Part shown: one piece after another, positions 8,211 through 15,871 of the stretch | How positions within the stretch are numbered: the first letter of the stretch is position 1 | How the letters are laid out: every line of letters begins with the position of its first letter | From: Pseudomonas fluorescens | Lineage (GTDB): Bacteria > Pseudomonadota > Gammaproteobacteria > Pseudomonadales > Pseudomonadaceae | NCBI RefSeq assembly: GCF_001307275.1 | Contig: NZ_CP012831.1 | Location: 6,626,501-6,690,500 of the forward strand | Direction: 5' to 3' | Length of the DNA: 64,000 nt | The notes under the pieces: generated by a model | Seen by the model: only the letters and a program-made list of their open reading frames with translations | Database searches by the model: none | Told to the model about the DNA's origin: nothing | Program-made: the position numbers and the translations under genes

Positions 8211-9242
8211 TCAGTGATGGGCGTTCGTCAGCTCCACCAGCACTTTTCGGGTTTGCTCGGGGTGCTTTTCGATCAGGTCGATGGCGCCGGGCATTTCGTC
8301 GAAGCTGACGCGATGACTGATCAGGTCCTGGACTTGCAACTTGCCGCTGGCGATCAATTCGATCACCCGGGGGAATTTGCGGTTGTTGAGCCGCGACCCC
8401 ACCAGGGTCAGTTCCTTCTTGATCATTTCCAGCTGCACCAGATCACTGGGCGTGGCATTGAAGCCCAGCAACCCGATACGCCCAGCCGGCGAGGCCAGGC
8501 GCACCATCTGCGGCATCAGTGCCGGAATGCAGGCGGCATCGACAATCAACGGCACGCCCTCGCCTTGGGTCAGCTCACGCATGACGGCTTCGACATCGAC
8601 TTGCTGGCCGTTGAGGGTCCGGCTGGCGCCCAGCGCCCGGGCCGTCTCCAGGCGGCTGTCGATGACATCGGTGACGGTAATGTCGGTCAATCCCAACGCC
8701 CGGGCCATTTGCACCAGGGTCAGGCCGATTACCCCGGCGCCATAGATCAACACGCTGTCGCCAGGGTGCGGTTGCATGCGATCGAGCACGTTCAGGGCAA
8801 TGGAATAAGGCTCGACCAGAGCGCCGTGGCTGAGGGACATCGCGTCGGGCAGGCGGTGGGCGTTTTCGGCCGGTACGCAGACCTGCTCGCTGAAGCCACC
8901 GTCGCGGTGCACGCCGATCACTTGCAGCCGCGTGCAGACATTGGGCCGGCCAATGCGGCAGGGATAGCAGGTGCCGCAACTGATCACCGGATCGATGCAC
9001 ACCCGGTCGCCCACCTGCAGGTGCTCGACGCCTTCACCGACTTGCCGGATCACCCCGGAAAACTCATGGCCGGTGACACGGGGGAACCGCACGAATGCGT
9101 TCTGCCCATGAATGATGTGCATGTCCGAGCCACAGATGCCGGCATACGCCACATCGACCTGGACCTCGCCGTGGGCGACCTGGGGTTGGTCGACCTGGGC
9201 CAGCCCGAACTCGAAGGGTGCTCTTACCTGGAACGCTTTCAT
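8211..9242 (-). CDS. rspB: zinc-dependent sugar-acid/alcohol dehydrogenase (RspB/LgoD-like)
   Basis: A 343-residue medium-chain dehydrogenase. The N-terminal catalytic domain carries the zinc-ligand pattern GICGSDMHIIHG (Cys/Asp/His) and GHEFSG near 60, then the structural-zinc loop SCGTCYPCRIGRPNVC near 88-103. The NAD-binding Rossmann motif YGAGVIGLTLVQMA lies near 170. It resembles E. coli RspB and LgoD (L-galactonate 5-dehydrogenase). As in E. coli rspAB it sits next to the ManD/RspA gene. It probably oxidises a C5 hydroxyl of an aldonate such as L-galactonate or L-gulonate to give fructuronate or tagaturonate for UxuB. The exact substrate is inference. Confidence 0.75.
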   Translation of the reverse strand: MKAFQVRAPFEFGLAQVDQPQVAHGEVQVDVAYAGICGSDMHIIHGQNAFVRFPRVTGHEFSGVIRQVGEGVEHLQVGDRVCIDPVISCGTCYPCRIGRPNVCTRLQVIGVHRDGGFSEQVCVPAENAHRLPDAMSLSHGALVEPYSIALNVLDRMQPHPGDSVLIYGAGVIGLTLVQMARALGLTDITVTDVIDSRLETARALGASRTLNGQQVDVEAVMRELTQGEGVPLIVDAACIPALMPQMVRLASPAGRIGLLGFNATPSDLVQLEMIKKELTLVGSRLNNRKFPRVIELIASGKLQVQDLISHRVSFDEMPGAIDLIEKHPEQTRKVLVELTNAHH

Positions 9243-9295
9243 CAGTCACTCCTGACGGGGCATTCGCCCCGTTTCCTCAAAGGGTTGAAACCGCT

Positions 9296-10507
9296 TCACC
9301 AATGCCAGAGCGTGCCGTCTTCGAGACGGTTGACCGGCAGGCTGGCGCGCTTGTAGGGGTATTGGCGGGCAAGGTCTTCATCGATGTCGACGCCATGCCC
9401 CGGGGTTTCGCCCGGCGTGAAGTGGCCGTCCTCGAAGCGATAGGCATGGGGGAAGACTTCATCGATGCGGTCTTCGTGAGGCATGTGTTCCTGGATACCG
9501 AAGTTGGGCACCCACGTATCGAAATGCAGGGCCGCGCCCATGCACACCGGCGACAGGTCGGTGGCGCCGTGAAAACCCGTGCGCACCTGGAACAGCGCGG
9601 CGAAATCGGCAATGCGCCGCACATGGGTAATGCCGCCGGCATGCACCAGCGTCGTGCGGATGTAGTCGATCAACTGTTCCTGGATCAACTCGCGGCAGTC
9701 ATGGATGGAATTGAACACCTCGCCCACGGCCAACGGCGTGGTGGTGTGCTGGCGAATCAGGCGGAAGCTCTGCTGGTTTTCCGCCGGTGTGCAGTCTTCC
9801 AGCCAGAACAGGTTGTACGGTTCCACGGCCTTACCCAGGCGTCCGGCTTCGATGGGCGTCAGGCGGTGGTGCACGTCGTGGAGGATATGCAGGTCATCAC
9901 CAAAACGTTCGCGCACGGCGGCGAACAGCTTGGGGACGTAGTTGAGGTATTTGGCGGTGTCCCAGACGTGTTCGGCGGGCAGGTCGCTGTCGGCCGGTTC
10001 ATAACGCTCGCCGCTGCGCTTGGCGACACCGTAGGTGGTGGCAATGCCGGGCACGCCGCATTGCACACGCACGGCCTTATAGCCCAGCTCGACGTGACGG
10101 GCGACTTCGTCCAGGCACCCTTCGATGTCCTTGCCGGTGGCATGCCCATAGACCATCACCCGCTCGCGGCTCTTGCCGCCAAGCAATTGGTACAAGGGCA
10201 TGTTCGCGGCCTTGGCCTTGATGTCCCAGAGCGCCACGTCGACGGCGGCGATGGCCGTCATGGTCACCGGTCCCCGGCGCCAGTACGCGCCGCGATACAG
10301 GTACTGCCAGATGTCCTCGATACGGTGGGCATCGCGGCCGATCAGCGCGGGCAGGACGTGTTCCTCCAGGTAGGCGACGACCGCCAGTTCGCGGCCATTC
10401 AAGGTTGCATCGCCAATGCCGTAGAGGCCCTCATCGGTGACGATTTTCAACGTGACCAGGTTGCGCCCCGGGCAGGTAACGATGACGCGCGCTTCAACGA
10501 TTTTCAT
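9296..10507 (-). CDS. manD: mannonate dehydratase family protein, enolase superfamily (ManD/RspA)
   Basis: A 403-residue acid-sugar dehydratase that makes KDG by proton abstraction alpha to a carboxylate with Mg2+. Metal-ligand motifs are visible: HDVHHRLTP (Asp and catalytic His), LEDCTP (Glu) and GEVFNS (Glu). They are followed by HGATDLSPVCMGAALHFD and WVPNFGIQEHM, typical of ManD/RspA. The ATG at 10507 follows ACAGG, whereas the open frame could start at an upstream TTG inside the kdgK stop region. It is four bases after the kdgK stop. The subgroup includes efficient D-mannonate dehydratases, weak mannonate/gluconate dehydratases and inactive members; sequence alone does not separate them here. 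UxuA is unrelated in fold but catalyses the same reaction. Confidence 0.85.
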   Translation of the reverse strand: MKIVEARVIVTCPGRNLVTLKIVTDEGLYGIGDATLNGRELAVVAYLEEHVLPALIGRDAHRIEDIWQYLYRGAYWRRGPVTMTAIAAVDVALWDIKAKAANMPLYQLLGGKSRERVMVYGHATGKDIEGCLDEVARHVELGYKAVRVQCGVPGIATTYGVAKRSGERYEPADSDLPAEHVWDTAKYLNYVPKLFAAVRERFGDDLHILHDVHHRLTPIEAGRLGKAVEPYNLFWLEDCTPAENQQSFRLIRQHTTTPLAVGEVFNSIHDCRELIQEQLIDYIRTTLVHAGGITHVRRIADFAALFQVRTGFHGATDLSPVCMGAALHFDTWVPNFGIQEHMPHEDRIDEVFPHAYRFEDGHFTPGETPGHGVDIDEDLARQYPYKRASLPVNRLEDGTLWHW

Positions 10508-10511
10508 AAAA

Positions 10512-11513
10512 TCAGACCTGTGCAACAGAAGGAAGTGAGGACGCGCCCATGTTCGGCATGGCCGCCTGGGGAATCAGCGCGCCCCGGTATTGGACGACCT
10601 GGGCCGCCAGGCGATGCCCCCAGCGGGCGGCCTGTTGGGGATCGCCGCCGCGCAGGCGACAGGCCAGGTAGGCGGCGCTGAACGAATCACCGGCAGCGGT
10701 GGTGTCGACGACATGGGAAACGGTTTGCGCGGGCACCTCGAAACGCCCTGTCGGGCACTGGATCAAGCAGCTGGCGGCGCCACGCTTGAGGGCGACTTCG
10801 CGTACTCCCACCTGGGCGTAGGCACTGAACAAGGCGTCCGGGTCGCGATAGCCGAACAGGGCCACGTCATCTTCCCAGGTGAGCAGGGCCAGGTCGGTCA
10901 GCTGCAACAGGTCGCGGTAGACCTGCCGGGCCGATTCAGGATCGAGCCAGAGGTGGGGACGGTAGTTGTTGTCGAAGACGATGCGCGTGCCCGCTCGACG
11001 AGCCCTGGGCAGGGCCTGGATCAAGCGTTGGCGCCCTTCCGGTGTGAGGATCGCCAGGCTGATGCCGCTCAGGTAGACGTAGTCGTAATCGGCCAGTGCA
11101 TCGAGCATGACGTCGGCCTCGGGGCCCTCGAACATGCGCCGCGCCGCCGCTTCCCCGCGCCAGTAGAGGAAACGCCGCTCGCCGTGTGGATCGGTCTGGA
11201 TGAAATACAGCCCCGGCAGCGCGTCTTCGATCACGCGGACATGAGCATCACCAATCCCCTCTTCCAGCCAGGACCGGCGCATGGCGACGCTGAACGCATC
11301 GCTGCCCACGGCCGTCATGTAGTCCACGGCCACTGCGCCATGGGGATTCAATCGGGCCAGGTAGACCGCGGTGTTGAGCGTATCGCCACCGAAGGTCTGC
11401 GTGATCGCGGTACCCGGCTCACCGCGCATCTCGATCATGCACTCTCCCACCAGCGCCACTTTCAGCGGGCGGGCGAAGCGGGCCTGCGGGCCATGGTTGA
11501 GCGTTAAATCCAT
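10512..11513 (-). CDS. kdgK: 2-dehydro-3-deoxygluconokinase (KDG kinase)
   Basis: A 333-residue PfkB-family kinase that phosphorylates KDG to KDPG, the entry to the Entner-Doudoroff aldolase. The N-terminal GECMIEM is followed by FGGDTLNTAVYLARL, and the C-terminal anion-hole motif DTTAAGDSFSAAYLACRL is nearly the E. coli KdgK version. The start at 11513 (MDLTLNHG) is chosen because AAAGG lies about ten bases upstream; an ATG at 11552 overlaps the proposed operator and is less likely. It is the first gene of the minus-strand operon, divergent from kdgR. No KDPG aldolase (eda) gene is in the window. Confidence 0.92.
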   Translation of the reverse strand: MDLTLNHGPQARFARPLKVALVGECMIEMRGEPGTAITQTFGGDTLNTAVYLARLNPHGAVAVDYMTAVGSDAFSVAMRRSWLEEGIGDAHVRVIEDALPGLYFIQTDPHGERRFLYWRGEAAARRMFEGPEADVMLDALADYDYVYLSGISLAILTPEGRQRLIQALPRARRAGTRIVFDNNYRPHLWLDPESARQVYRDLLQLTDLALLTWEDDVALFGYRDPDALFSAYAQVGVREVALKRGAASCLIQCPTGRFEVPAQTVSHVVDTTAAGDSFSAAYLACRLRGGDPQQAARWGHRLAAQVVQYRGALIPQAAMPNMGASSLPSVAQV

Positions 11514-11536
11514 AATCAACGCGCCTTTCTTGTTTT

Positions 11537-11551
11537 TAAAACGGCGTTTCA
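11537..11551 (-). promoter_or_regulatory. candidate KdgR operator 1 (kdgK side)
   Basis: Read on the minus strand this is TGAAACGCCGTTTTA, an imperfect dyad (GAAAC/GTTTT). It matches the site at 11605-11619 at 13 of 15 positions. It sits just upstream of the preferred kdgK start, in the position of a repressor site. KdgR assignment is inferred from location and the related E. coli KdgR palindromes. Confidence 0.6.
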
Positions 11552-11604
11552 TTTTTATCTCAAGGCCCGAGTCTAGTCAGATTTCCGGCCTCGTCAAGCA
11601 AAAA

Positions 11605-11619
11605 TGAAACAGCGTTTTG
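11605..11619 (+). promoter_or_regulatory. candidate KdgR operator 2 (kdgR side)
   Basis: TGAAACAGCGTTTTG on the plus strand, the same dyad as operator 1 in opposite orientation, 48 bp upstream of the kdgR ATG. A pair of facing sites in a divergent control region suits joint control of kdgK and kdgR. Confidence 0.6.
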
Positions 11620-11666
11620 TTCTGCTTGCGTATATCCTTGGGTTTTACTTTCACGTTGGAGCCTTC

Positions 11667-12449
11667 ATGGACAACAGCGTCATTCCCAACAACGATCTGG
11701 TGTCGGCGGTGGGCCGGACCATGGCCGTGCTCGAGGCACTGGCCGAGCATCCGGAAGAAAGCGGCGTGTCGGAAATCGCCACCAAACTGGACATGTCCAA
11801 GGCCACGGTCTATCGCTTCCTGCAGTCGCTCAAGGCCCGAGGGTATGTGGTGCAGGACGCCGAGGATCGCTATCGCCTCAGCGTCCGGCTGTTCGAACTG
11901 GGCGCCCAGGCCCTGCCCCACCTGGACATCGTCCGGGAAGCGGAGCCCGGGATGCGCAGGATCAACGAGCTGACCGGCGAGACCGTCCACCTGGGGATTC
12001 TCGACGAAGGCAGCATCGTCTACGTGCACAAGATCGACTCCAAGTACAACCTGCGCATGTACTCGCGGATCGGTCGACGGGCGCCGTTGTACTGCACCGG
12101 CATCGGCAAGGTGCTGATGGCCTGGCTCGAAGAAGACGAGTTGCTCGCCCACCTGGCACAGGAAAGCTTCGAGCGTCGCACGGCCAATACCCTGACCAGC
12201 GCCGAGGCGTATCTGCAGGAACTGGAGACCGTTCGCCAGCAAGGCTATGCCGAGGACCATGAAGAGTTCGAGGACAACATGCGTTGCCTGGCGGCACCGA
12301 TCCGCGACCGTTTCGGCCATGTGATCGGCGGAATGAGTGTTTCATTTCCGTGCTTTCGCTTCAGGGAAGAGTTGAAGCAGGACTACGTCAAGCAACTGAT
12401 GCAAGCCACCCAACAGATCTCAAGCCAGTTGGGCTGGCATACACGTTAA
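11667..12449 (+). CDS. kdgR: IclR-family transcriptional regulator KdgR
   Basis: A 260-residue regulator with an N-terminal winged helix (ATKLDMSKATVYRFLQSL, about 36-53) and a C-terminal IclR effector domain. Long stretches match E. coli KdgR, including IVYVHKIDSKYNLRMYSRIG and AIGKVL-type IGKVLMAW, so KDG or a close relative is the probable inducer. The start at 11667 has GGAG five bases upstream; the open frame extends 21 codons further through the operator and is not preferred. Divergent from kdgK, it likely represses the hexuronate operon and itself through the two dyads between the genes. Confidence 0.9.
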   Translation: MDNSVIPNNDLVSAVGRTMAVLEALAEHPEESGVSEIATKLDMSKATVYRFLQSLKARGYVVQDAEDRYRLSVRLFELGAQALPHLDIVREAEPGMRRINELTGETVHLGILDEGSIVYVHKIDSKYNLRMYSRIGRRAPLYCTGIGKVLMAWLEEDELLAHLAQESFERRTANTLTSAEAYLQELETVRQQGYAEDHEEFEDNMRCLAAPIRDRFGHVIGGMSVSFPCFRFREELKQDYVKQLMQATQQISSQLGWHTR

Positions 12450-12471
12450 TCGCAAAAGCCGTGGGCAAAAC

Positions 12472-12561
12472 TGTGGGAGCGAGCTTGCTCGCGATGACGT
12501 CAACCCATCCAACATCGCTGCAAACTGATCCTCCGCTATCGCGAGCAAGCTCGCTCCCACA
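12472..12561. repeat. REPIN, family A, first of three tandem copies
   Basis: TGTGGGAGCGAGCTTGCTCG from 12472 with the inverted partner ending at 12561. The spacer includes CATCCAACATCGCTGCAAACTG, shared almost exactly with the next copy. Confidence 0.93.
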
Positions 12562-12606
12562 GAGGATGGGTAGTGACTGCGAAGTCTGTGAACGACCCGG
12601 CAAAAC

Positions 12607-12696
12607 TGTGGGAGCGAGCTTGCTCGCGATGACGTCATCACATCCAACATCGCTGCAAACTGGTCCTCCGCTATCGCGAGCAAGCTCGCTCCCACA
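12607..12696. repeat. REPIN, family A, second tandem copy
   Basis: Starts 135 bases after the first copy. The linker between copies (GAGGATGGGTAGTGACTGCG then AAGTCTGTGAACG) is repeated after this copy with a few changes, so the duplicated unit is the REPIN plus its linker. Confidence 0.93.
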
Positions 12697-12740
12697 GAGG
12701 ATGGGTGGTGACTGCGAAGTCTGTGAACGCCCGGCAAAAC

Positions 12741-12830
12741 TGTGGGAGCGAGCTTGCTCGCGATGACAGCGGCACATCCAACACCTGTCCAGGCTGATCC
12801 TCCGCTATCGCGAGCAAGCCCGCTCCCACA
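12741..12830. repeat. REPIN, family A, third tandem copy
   Basis: Starts 134 bases after the second copy. Its spacer and 3' arm are more diverged (AAGCCCGCTCCCACAG). The three copies fill the 399-base gap between the convergent kdgR and porin genes, and no gene is seen in it. Confidence 0.93.
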
Positions 12831-12848
12831 GGTCTCGACTGACTGGTG

Positions 12849-14405
12849 TCAGAACCAGGTTTCCATCTGGAGGCCATACTGCCAGGTGCCACCGGCGTTG
12901 AAGTCCGTCTTGCCGAAGGCGTCTGTGGAGCTGTACCTGTCCAGGTCCGACGACCAATTCATGACGCTGGCGAACAGACGCAGTTCAGGGCGCGTAAGCA
13001 GATCGCCCAAGTCGGGCTTGAAGGTCGGGGCCACCGTGAACTTCCAGAAGTTACCGTCGACCGCATTGCGTTGCAGGTAGCCCTTGGGGTCGAGCTGCAT
13101 GGTTTGCCAACTCATCTCGTAGGCCATCTCGAAATTGCTGTTGATTTCGTTGGCCAAGCGCACGTTCAGGGTCATCCAACGGTAGTCGTCGCCCTTGACG
13201 TAGCGATCCTTGCTTCGCTCGGCCAGCAGGCTCGGGCCGATGCGCCAGTCGGAGGCCAGGGGCGTTTCGCCGTACAGTGCCACACGCAGAGCCCGGGCAT
13301 CGTCGATCAATTCGCCATCGGCGCCGACGTTCTTGACCTCAGCCCCCAACCCCTGCCCATAGAGCAGCGCTGTCTTGAAGAAGCCTTCGCGACCGAAAAA
13401 GGTTTTCTGGTGATTGGCGACCATGCTGTGCAAACCGGAGTCGGCCGGCGCCAGGCCCGCTTCATTGGTGCGAGTGCCGAAGTCGTTTTTCTTCGAGCCT
13501 ATGGCGTTGAACATCCACTGCCACTGCCCGCCGTCGAAAAACTGGTTGGACGTCAGGATGTAGCTTTCCACATCGGCATTGACCCCGCCCTCGCTGAAAT
13601 CCCCGTAGTTACGCCCGATCAACGAGTAGTTCGAGCGCCAGTCCTTGGTCATCTGCATGTCGTAGATGCCACCCCCGGTGCCGGCCAGATAGACCACGTC
13701 GGAGTCCAGCCAGTGGATGTCGAAATTGTCCCTGTCGAAGCGCTTGCCAGCCCACAAGGTGGAATGTTCGAACATCGAGTTGCCCTTGAATGCCGCGAGG
13801 TGATCGAGTTCGGTGAACACCTGGCGCACGTTCAGATTGCTTTCCTCGGCAGTCCAGTCGTTGGAGCTTTCTACGCCATCGGCGATGGACACCGTGAATT
13901 TGGAGCGGGTGCCGTTCTGCGCGTACAGCTCTTTCGACAGGTCGATGCGCATGTAGGTGTCGTCCTCGTTACCGAGTCGCCCCACGGCGCCGCCGACAGA
14001 ACCGGCCGGGGTGGTGTACGGACCGCCGCGTCCGCCACCCAACCCATCGTTGATCAGCAACCCGGAGCGGGCGTAGCCCTTGAAGCTGAAGCCGTCAGTG
14101 AGGTGGGCGCTACCGCCCTGCTTTTCCGTGCTTTGCTGGCGGGCTTCGAGTTTTGCCAGGCGGGCATCGAGCGTGGGTGTCGCAACGGCGGACACGGTCG
14201 GTTGCGCGGCGGGGGTGGCGAGTTTGATTTGCTGCAGTTCCCTGGCGAGTGCCTGGGTTTGTTGTTCGGCGGCGGCTGCACGCTTTTCCGCTGCGCTGGC
14301 ACGGGCTTCGAACGCCGCCATGCGCTCTTCCAGAGTCGCAGCCTGAGAGTTGGCCGCCGAGGCGCCGAGCACGCTTGCGAGGAGCCAGCTTGATGCTTTC
14401 TGCAT
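12849..14405 (-). CDS. scrY: ScrY/LamB-family carbohydrate porin (probable sucrose porin)
   Basis: A 518-residue outer-membrane trimeric maltoporin-type barrel for sugar diffusion. A signal peptide (MQKASSWLLASVLGASAANS, cleavage near QA-A) is followed by a periplasmic coiled coil (ATLEERMAAFEARASAAEKR and onwards, about 25-75), the layout of enterobacterial ScrY. The barrel starts near SFKGYARSGLLIND and ends in a terminal Phe (METWF). The start at 14405 has AGGGAAAA upstream; an in-frame extension of 25 codons lacks signal-peptide character. Divergent from a sugar ABC operon ending in a GH32 invertase, it likely admits sucrose. Confidence 0.86.
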   Translation of the reverse strand: MQKASSWLLASVLGASAANSQAATLEERMAAFEARASAAEKRAAAAEQQTQALARELQQIKLATPAAQPTVSAVATPTLDARLAKLEARQQSTEKQGGSAHLTDGFSFKGYARSGLLINDGLGGGRGGPYTTPAGSVGGAVGRLGNEDDTYMRIDLSKELYAQNGTRSKFTVSIADGVESSNDWTAEESNLNVRQVFTELDHLAAFKGNSMFEHSTLWAGKRFDRDNFDIHWLDSDVVYLAGTGGGIYDMQMTKDWRSNYSLIGRNYGDFSEGGVNADVESYILTSNQFFDGGQWQWMFNAIGSKKNDFGTRTNEAGLAPADSGLHSMVANHQKTFFGREGFFKTALLYGQGLGAEVKNVGADGELIDDARALRVALYGETPLASDWRIGPSLLAERSKDRYVKGDDYRWMTLNVRLANEINSNFEMAYEMSWQTMQLDPKGYLQRNAVDGNFWKFTVAPTFKPDLGDLLTRPELRLFASVMNWSSDLDRYSSTDAFGKTDFNAGGTWQYGLQMETWF

Positions 14406-14532
14406 GTGGATTTTCCCTGTTTTGTTTTTATTGTTCTGTTGCCGCGACCCGCCTTTTCCACCCAGGTTCTGAATTGTCAAAACAGAGGAAAAAAAGGATG
14501 CCTCATCGCAAATACGCTGCTACATTTGGCGA

Positions 14533-14546
14533 TGTTAACGTTAACT
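14533..14546. promoter_or_regulatory. candidate LacI-family operator
   Basis: The sequence GTTAACGTTAAC (14534-14545) is a perfect 12-bp palindrome with the central CG typical of LacI/GalR operators. It lies 30 bases before the binding-protein ATG in the divergent porin/ABC promoter region. The LacI-type gene at 20420-21412 is the obvious candidate to bind it. I found no second copy upstream of the GH32 or LacI genes. Confidence 0.6.
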
Positions 14547-14575
14547 TTTCTAAAAACAAAAATAAAGAGGGCTTT

Positions 14576-15850
14576 ATGAAACAGCTCAAATCGCTCCTTC
14601 CAGCGGCGCTGCTCGGCCTTTGCGTCGGGTTTCCAGCCCTGTCGACTGCCGCCAACCTGACGATTTCCTGTGGTGCCGTGGGTGCCGAATTGCAACTGTG
14701 CAAAGAGGCCGTCGAAGCGTGGTCGAAGCAGACCGGCAACAGTGTCGAAGTGGTTTCCACACCTAACTCGGCGACCGAGCGGTTGTCGTTCTACCAGCAG
14801 ATCCTCAGTGCGCAATCCAGCGACATCGACATCATCCAGATCGACATGGTGTGGCCGGGAATGTTGGCCAAACACTTGCTGGACTTGCGCCAGGTGCTTG
14901 CGGCCGACGCCACCCAGGGGTATTTCCAGGCCCAGGTGGATAACGCCACGGTGAACGGGCGCCTGGTGACCATGCCGTGGTTCACCGATTCGGGGTTGCT
15001 GTATTACCGCAAGGACTTGCTCGAGAAATACAACAAGCCCGTGCCCCAGACCTGGGAAGAAATGACGACCACCGCCAGGACTGTCCAGCAGGCGGAGCGC
15101 GCTGCCGGGAACGCCAATGCCTGGGGTTATATATTCCAGGGACGCGCCTACGAAGGCCTGACGTGCAATGCCCTGGAGTGGATCAGCAGCCAACCGCAAG
15201 GCGGGCTGGTCAACGCCCAAGGCGATATCGTGGTCAACAGCCAGGCGTCACGGGCGGCGTTGACCCTGGCCAAAAGCTGGGTCGGAGACATCGCCCCCCG
15301 TGGCGTGCTCAATTACACCGAGGAAGAAGGACGCGGCGTCTTCCAGTCGGGCAATGCGCTGTTCATGCGTAACTGGCCTTATGTCTGGGCCCTGGTGCAA
15401 AGCCAGGACAGCGCCGTCAAAGACAAGGTCGGCGTCGCGCCCCTGCCCCGTGGCGGCGCGACGGGTACTCACGCGTCCACCCTCGGCGGCTGGGGCCTGG
15501 CGGTGTCGCGCTACAGCGCCAACCCCAAGCTTGCCGCGGAACTGGTGAGCTACTTGAGCAGCGCCCAACAACAGAAACATCGTGCCCTGGTCGGCGCCTA
15601 CAACCCGGTGATCGAATCGCTCTACCAGGATCCCGAGTTGCTCGCGGCCATGCCTTACTACAGCCAACTGCACAGCATTCTCAACGACGGGGTCATGCGC
15701 CCCGCCTCGATCACTGCCGACCGCTATCCACGGGTCTCCAATGCCTTCTTCGATCAAGTGCACGGCGTGCTGGCGGGCGAGCGACCGGTGGATCAGGCCC
15801 TGGCCGAGCTGGAAAGCGAACTCACGCGGATCAAACGCCGGAACTGGTAA
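14576..15850 (+). CDS. sugar ABC transporter substrate-binding protein (family 1, probable sucrose)
   Basis: A 424-residue periplasmic binding protein of the MalE/ThuE-like class. The signal peptide MKQLKSLLPAALLGLCVGF with ALSTAA-N cleavage is followed by ISCGAVGAELQLCKEAVEAW. Family features include DIDIIQIDMVWPGMLA near 90 and FQSGNALFMRNWPYVW near 255. The ATG at 14576 follows AAAGAGGG. It is the first gene of a five-gene plus-strand unit (binding protein, two permeases, ATPase, GH32). Substrate is inferred as sucrose or a related fructosyl sugar from the invertase gene; trehalose and alpha-glucoside binders look alike. Confidence 0.85.
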   Translation: MKQLKSLLPAALLGLCVGFPALSTAANLTISCGAVGAELQLCKEAVEAWSKQTGNSVEVVSTPNSATERLSFYQQILSAQSSDIDIIQIDMVWPGMLAKHLLDLRQVLAADATQGYFQAQVDNATVNGRLVTMPWFTDSGLLYYRKDLLEKYNKPVPQTWEEMTTTARTVQQAERAAGNANAWGYIFQGRAYEGLTCNALEWISSQPQGGLVNAQGDIVVNSQASRAALTLAKSWVGDIAPRGVLNYTEEEGRGVFQSGNALFMRNWPYVWALVQSQDSAVKDKVGVAPLPRGGATGTHASTLGGWGLAVSRYSANPKLAAELVSYLSSAQQQKHRALVGAYNPVIESLYQDPELLAAMPYYSQLHSILNDGVMRPASITADRYPRVSNAFFDQVHGVLAGERPVDQALAELESELTRIKRRNW

Positions 15851-15871
15851 GCCACAAGGAAGGAAATCACC

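Noticed and set aside
12472..12830. Regularly spaced repeats considered as a CRISPR array
   Set aside because: Each unit is a dyad pair of REP arms about 90 bases long with repeated linkers, not short direct repeats with unique spacers; no cas genes are near.
12846..14393. 515-codon plus-strand open frame opposite the ScrY-like porin
   Set aside because: Antisense shadow of a gene with signal peptide, coiled coil and barrel; no motifs of its own.
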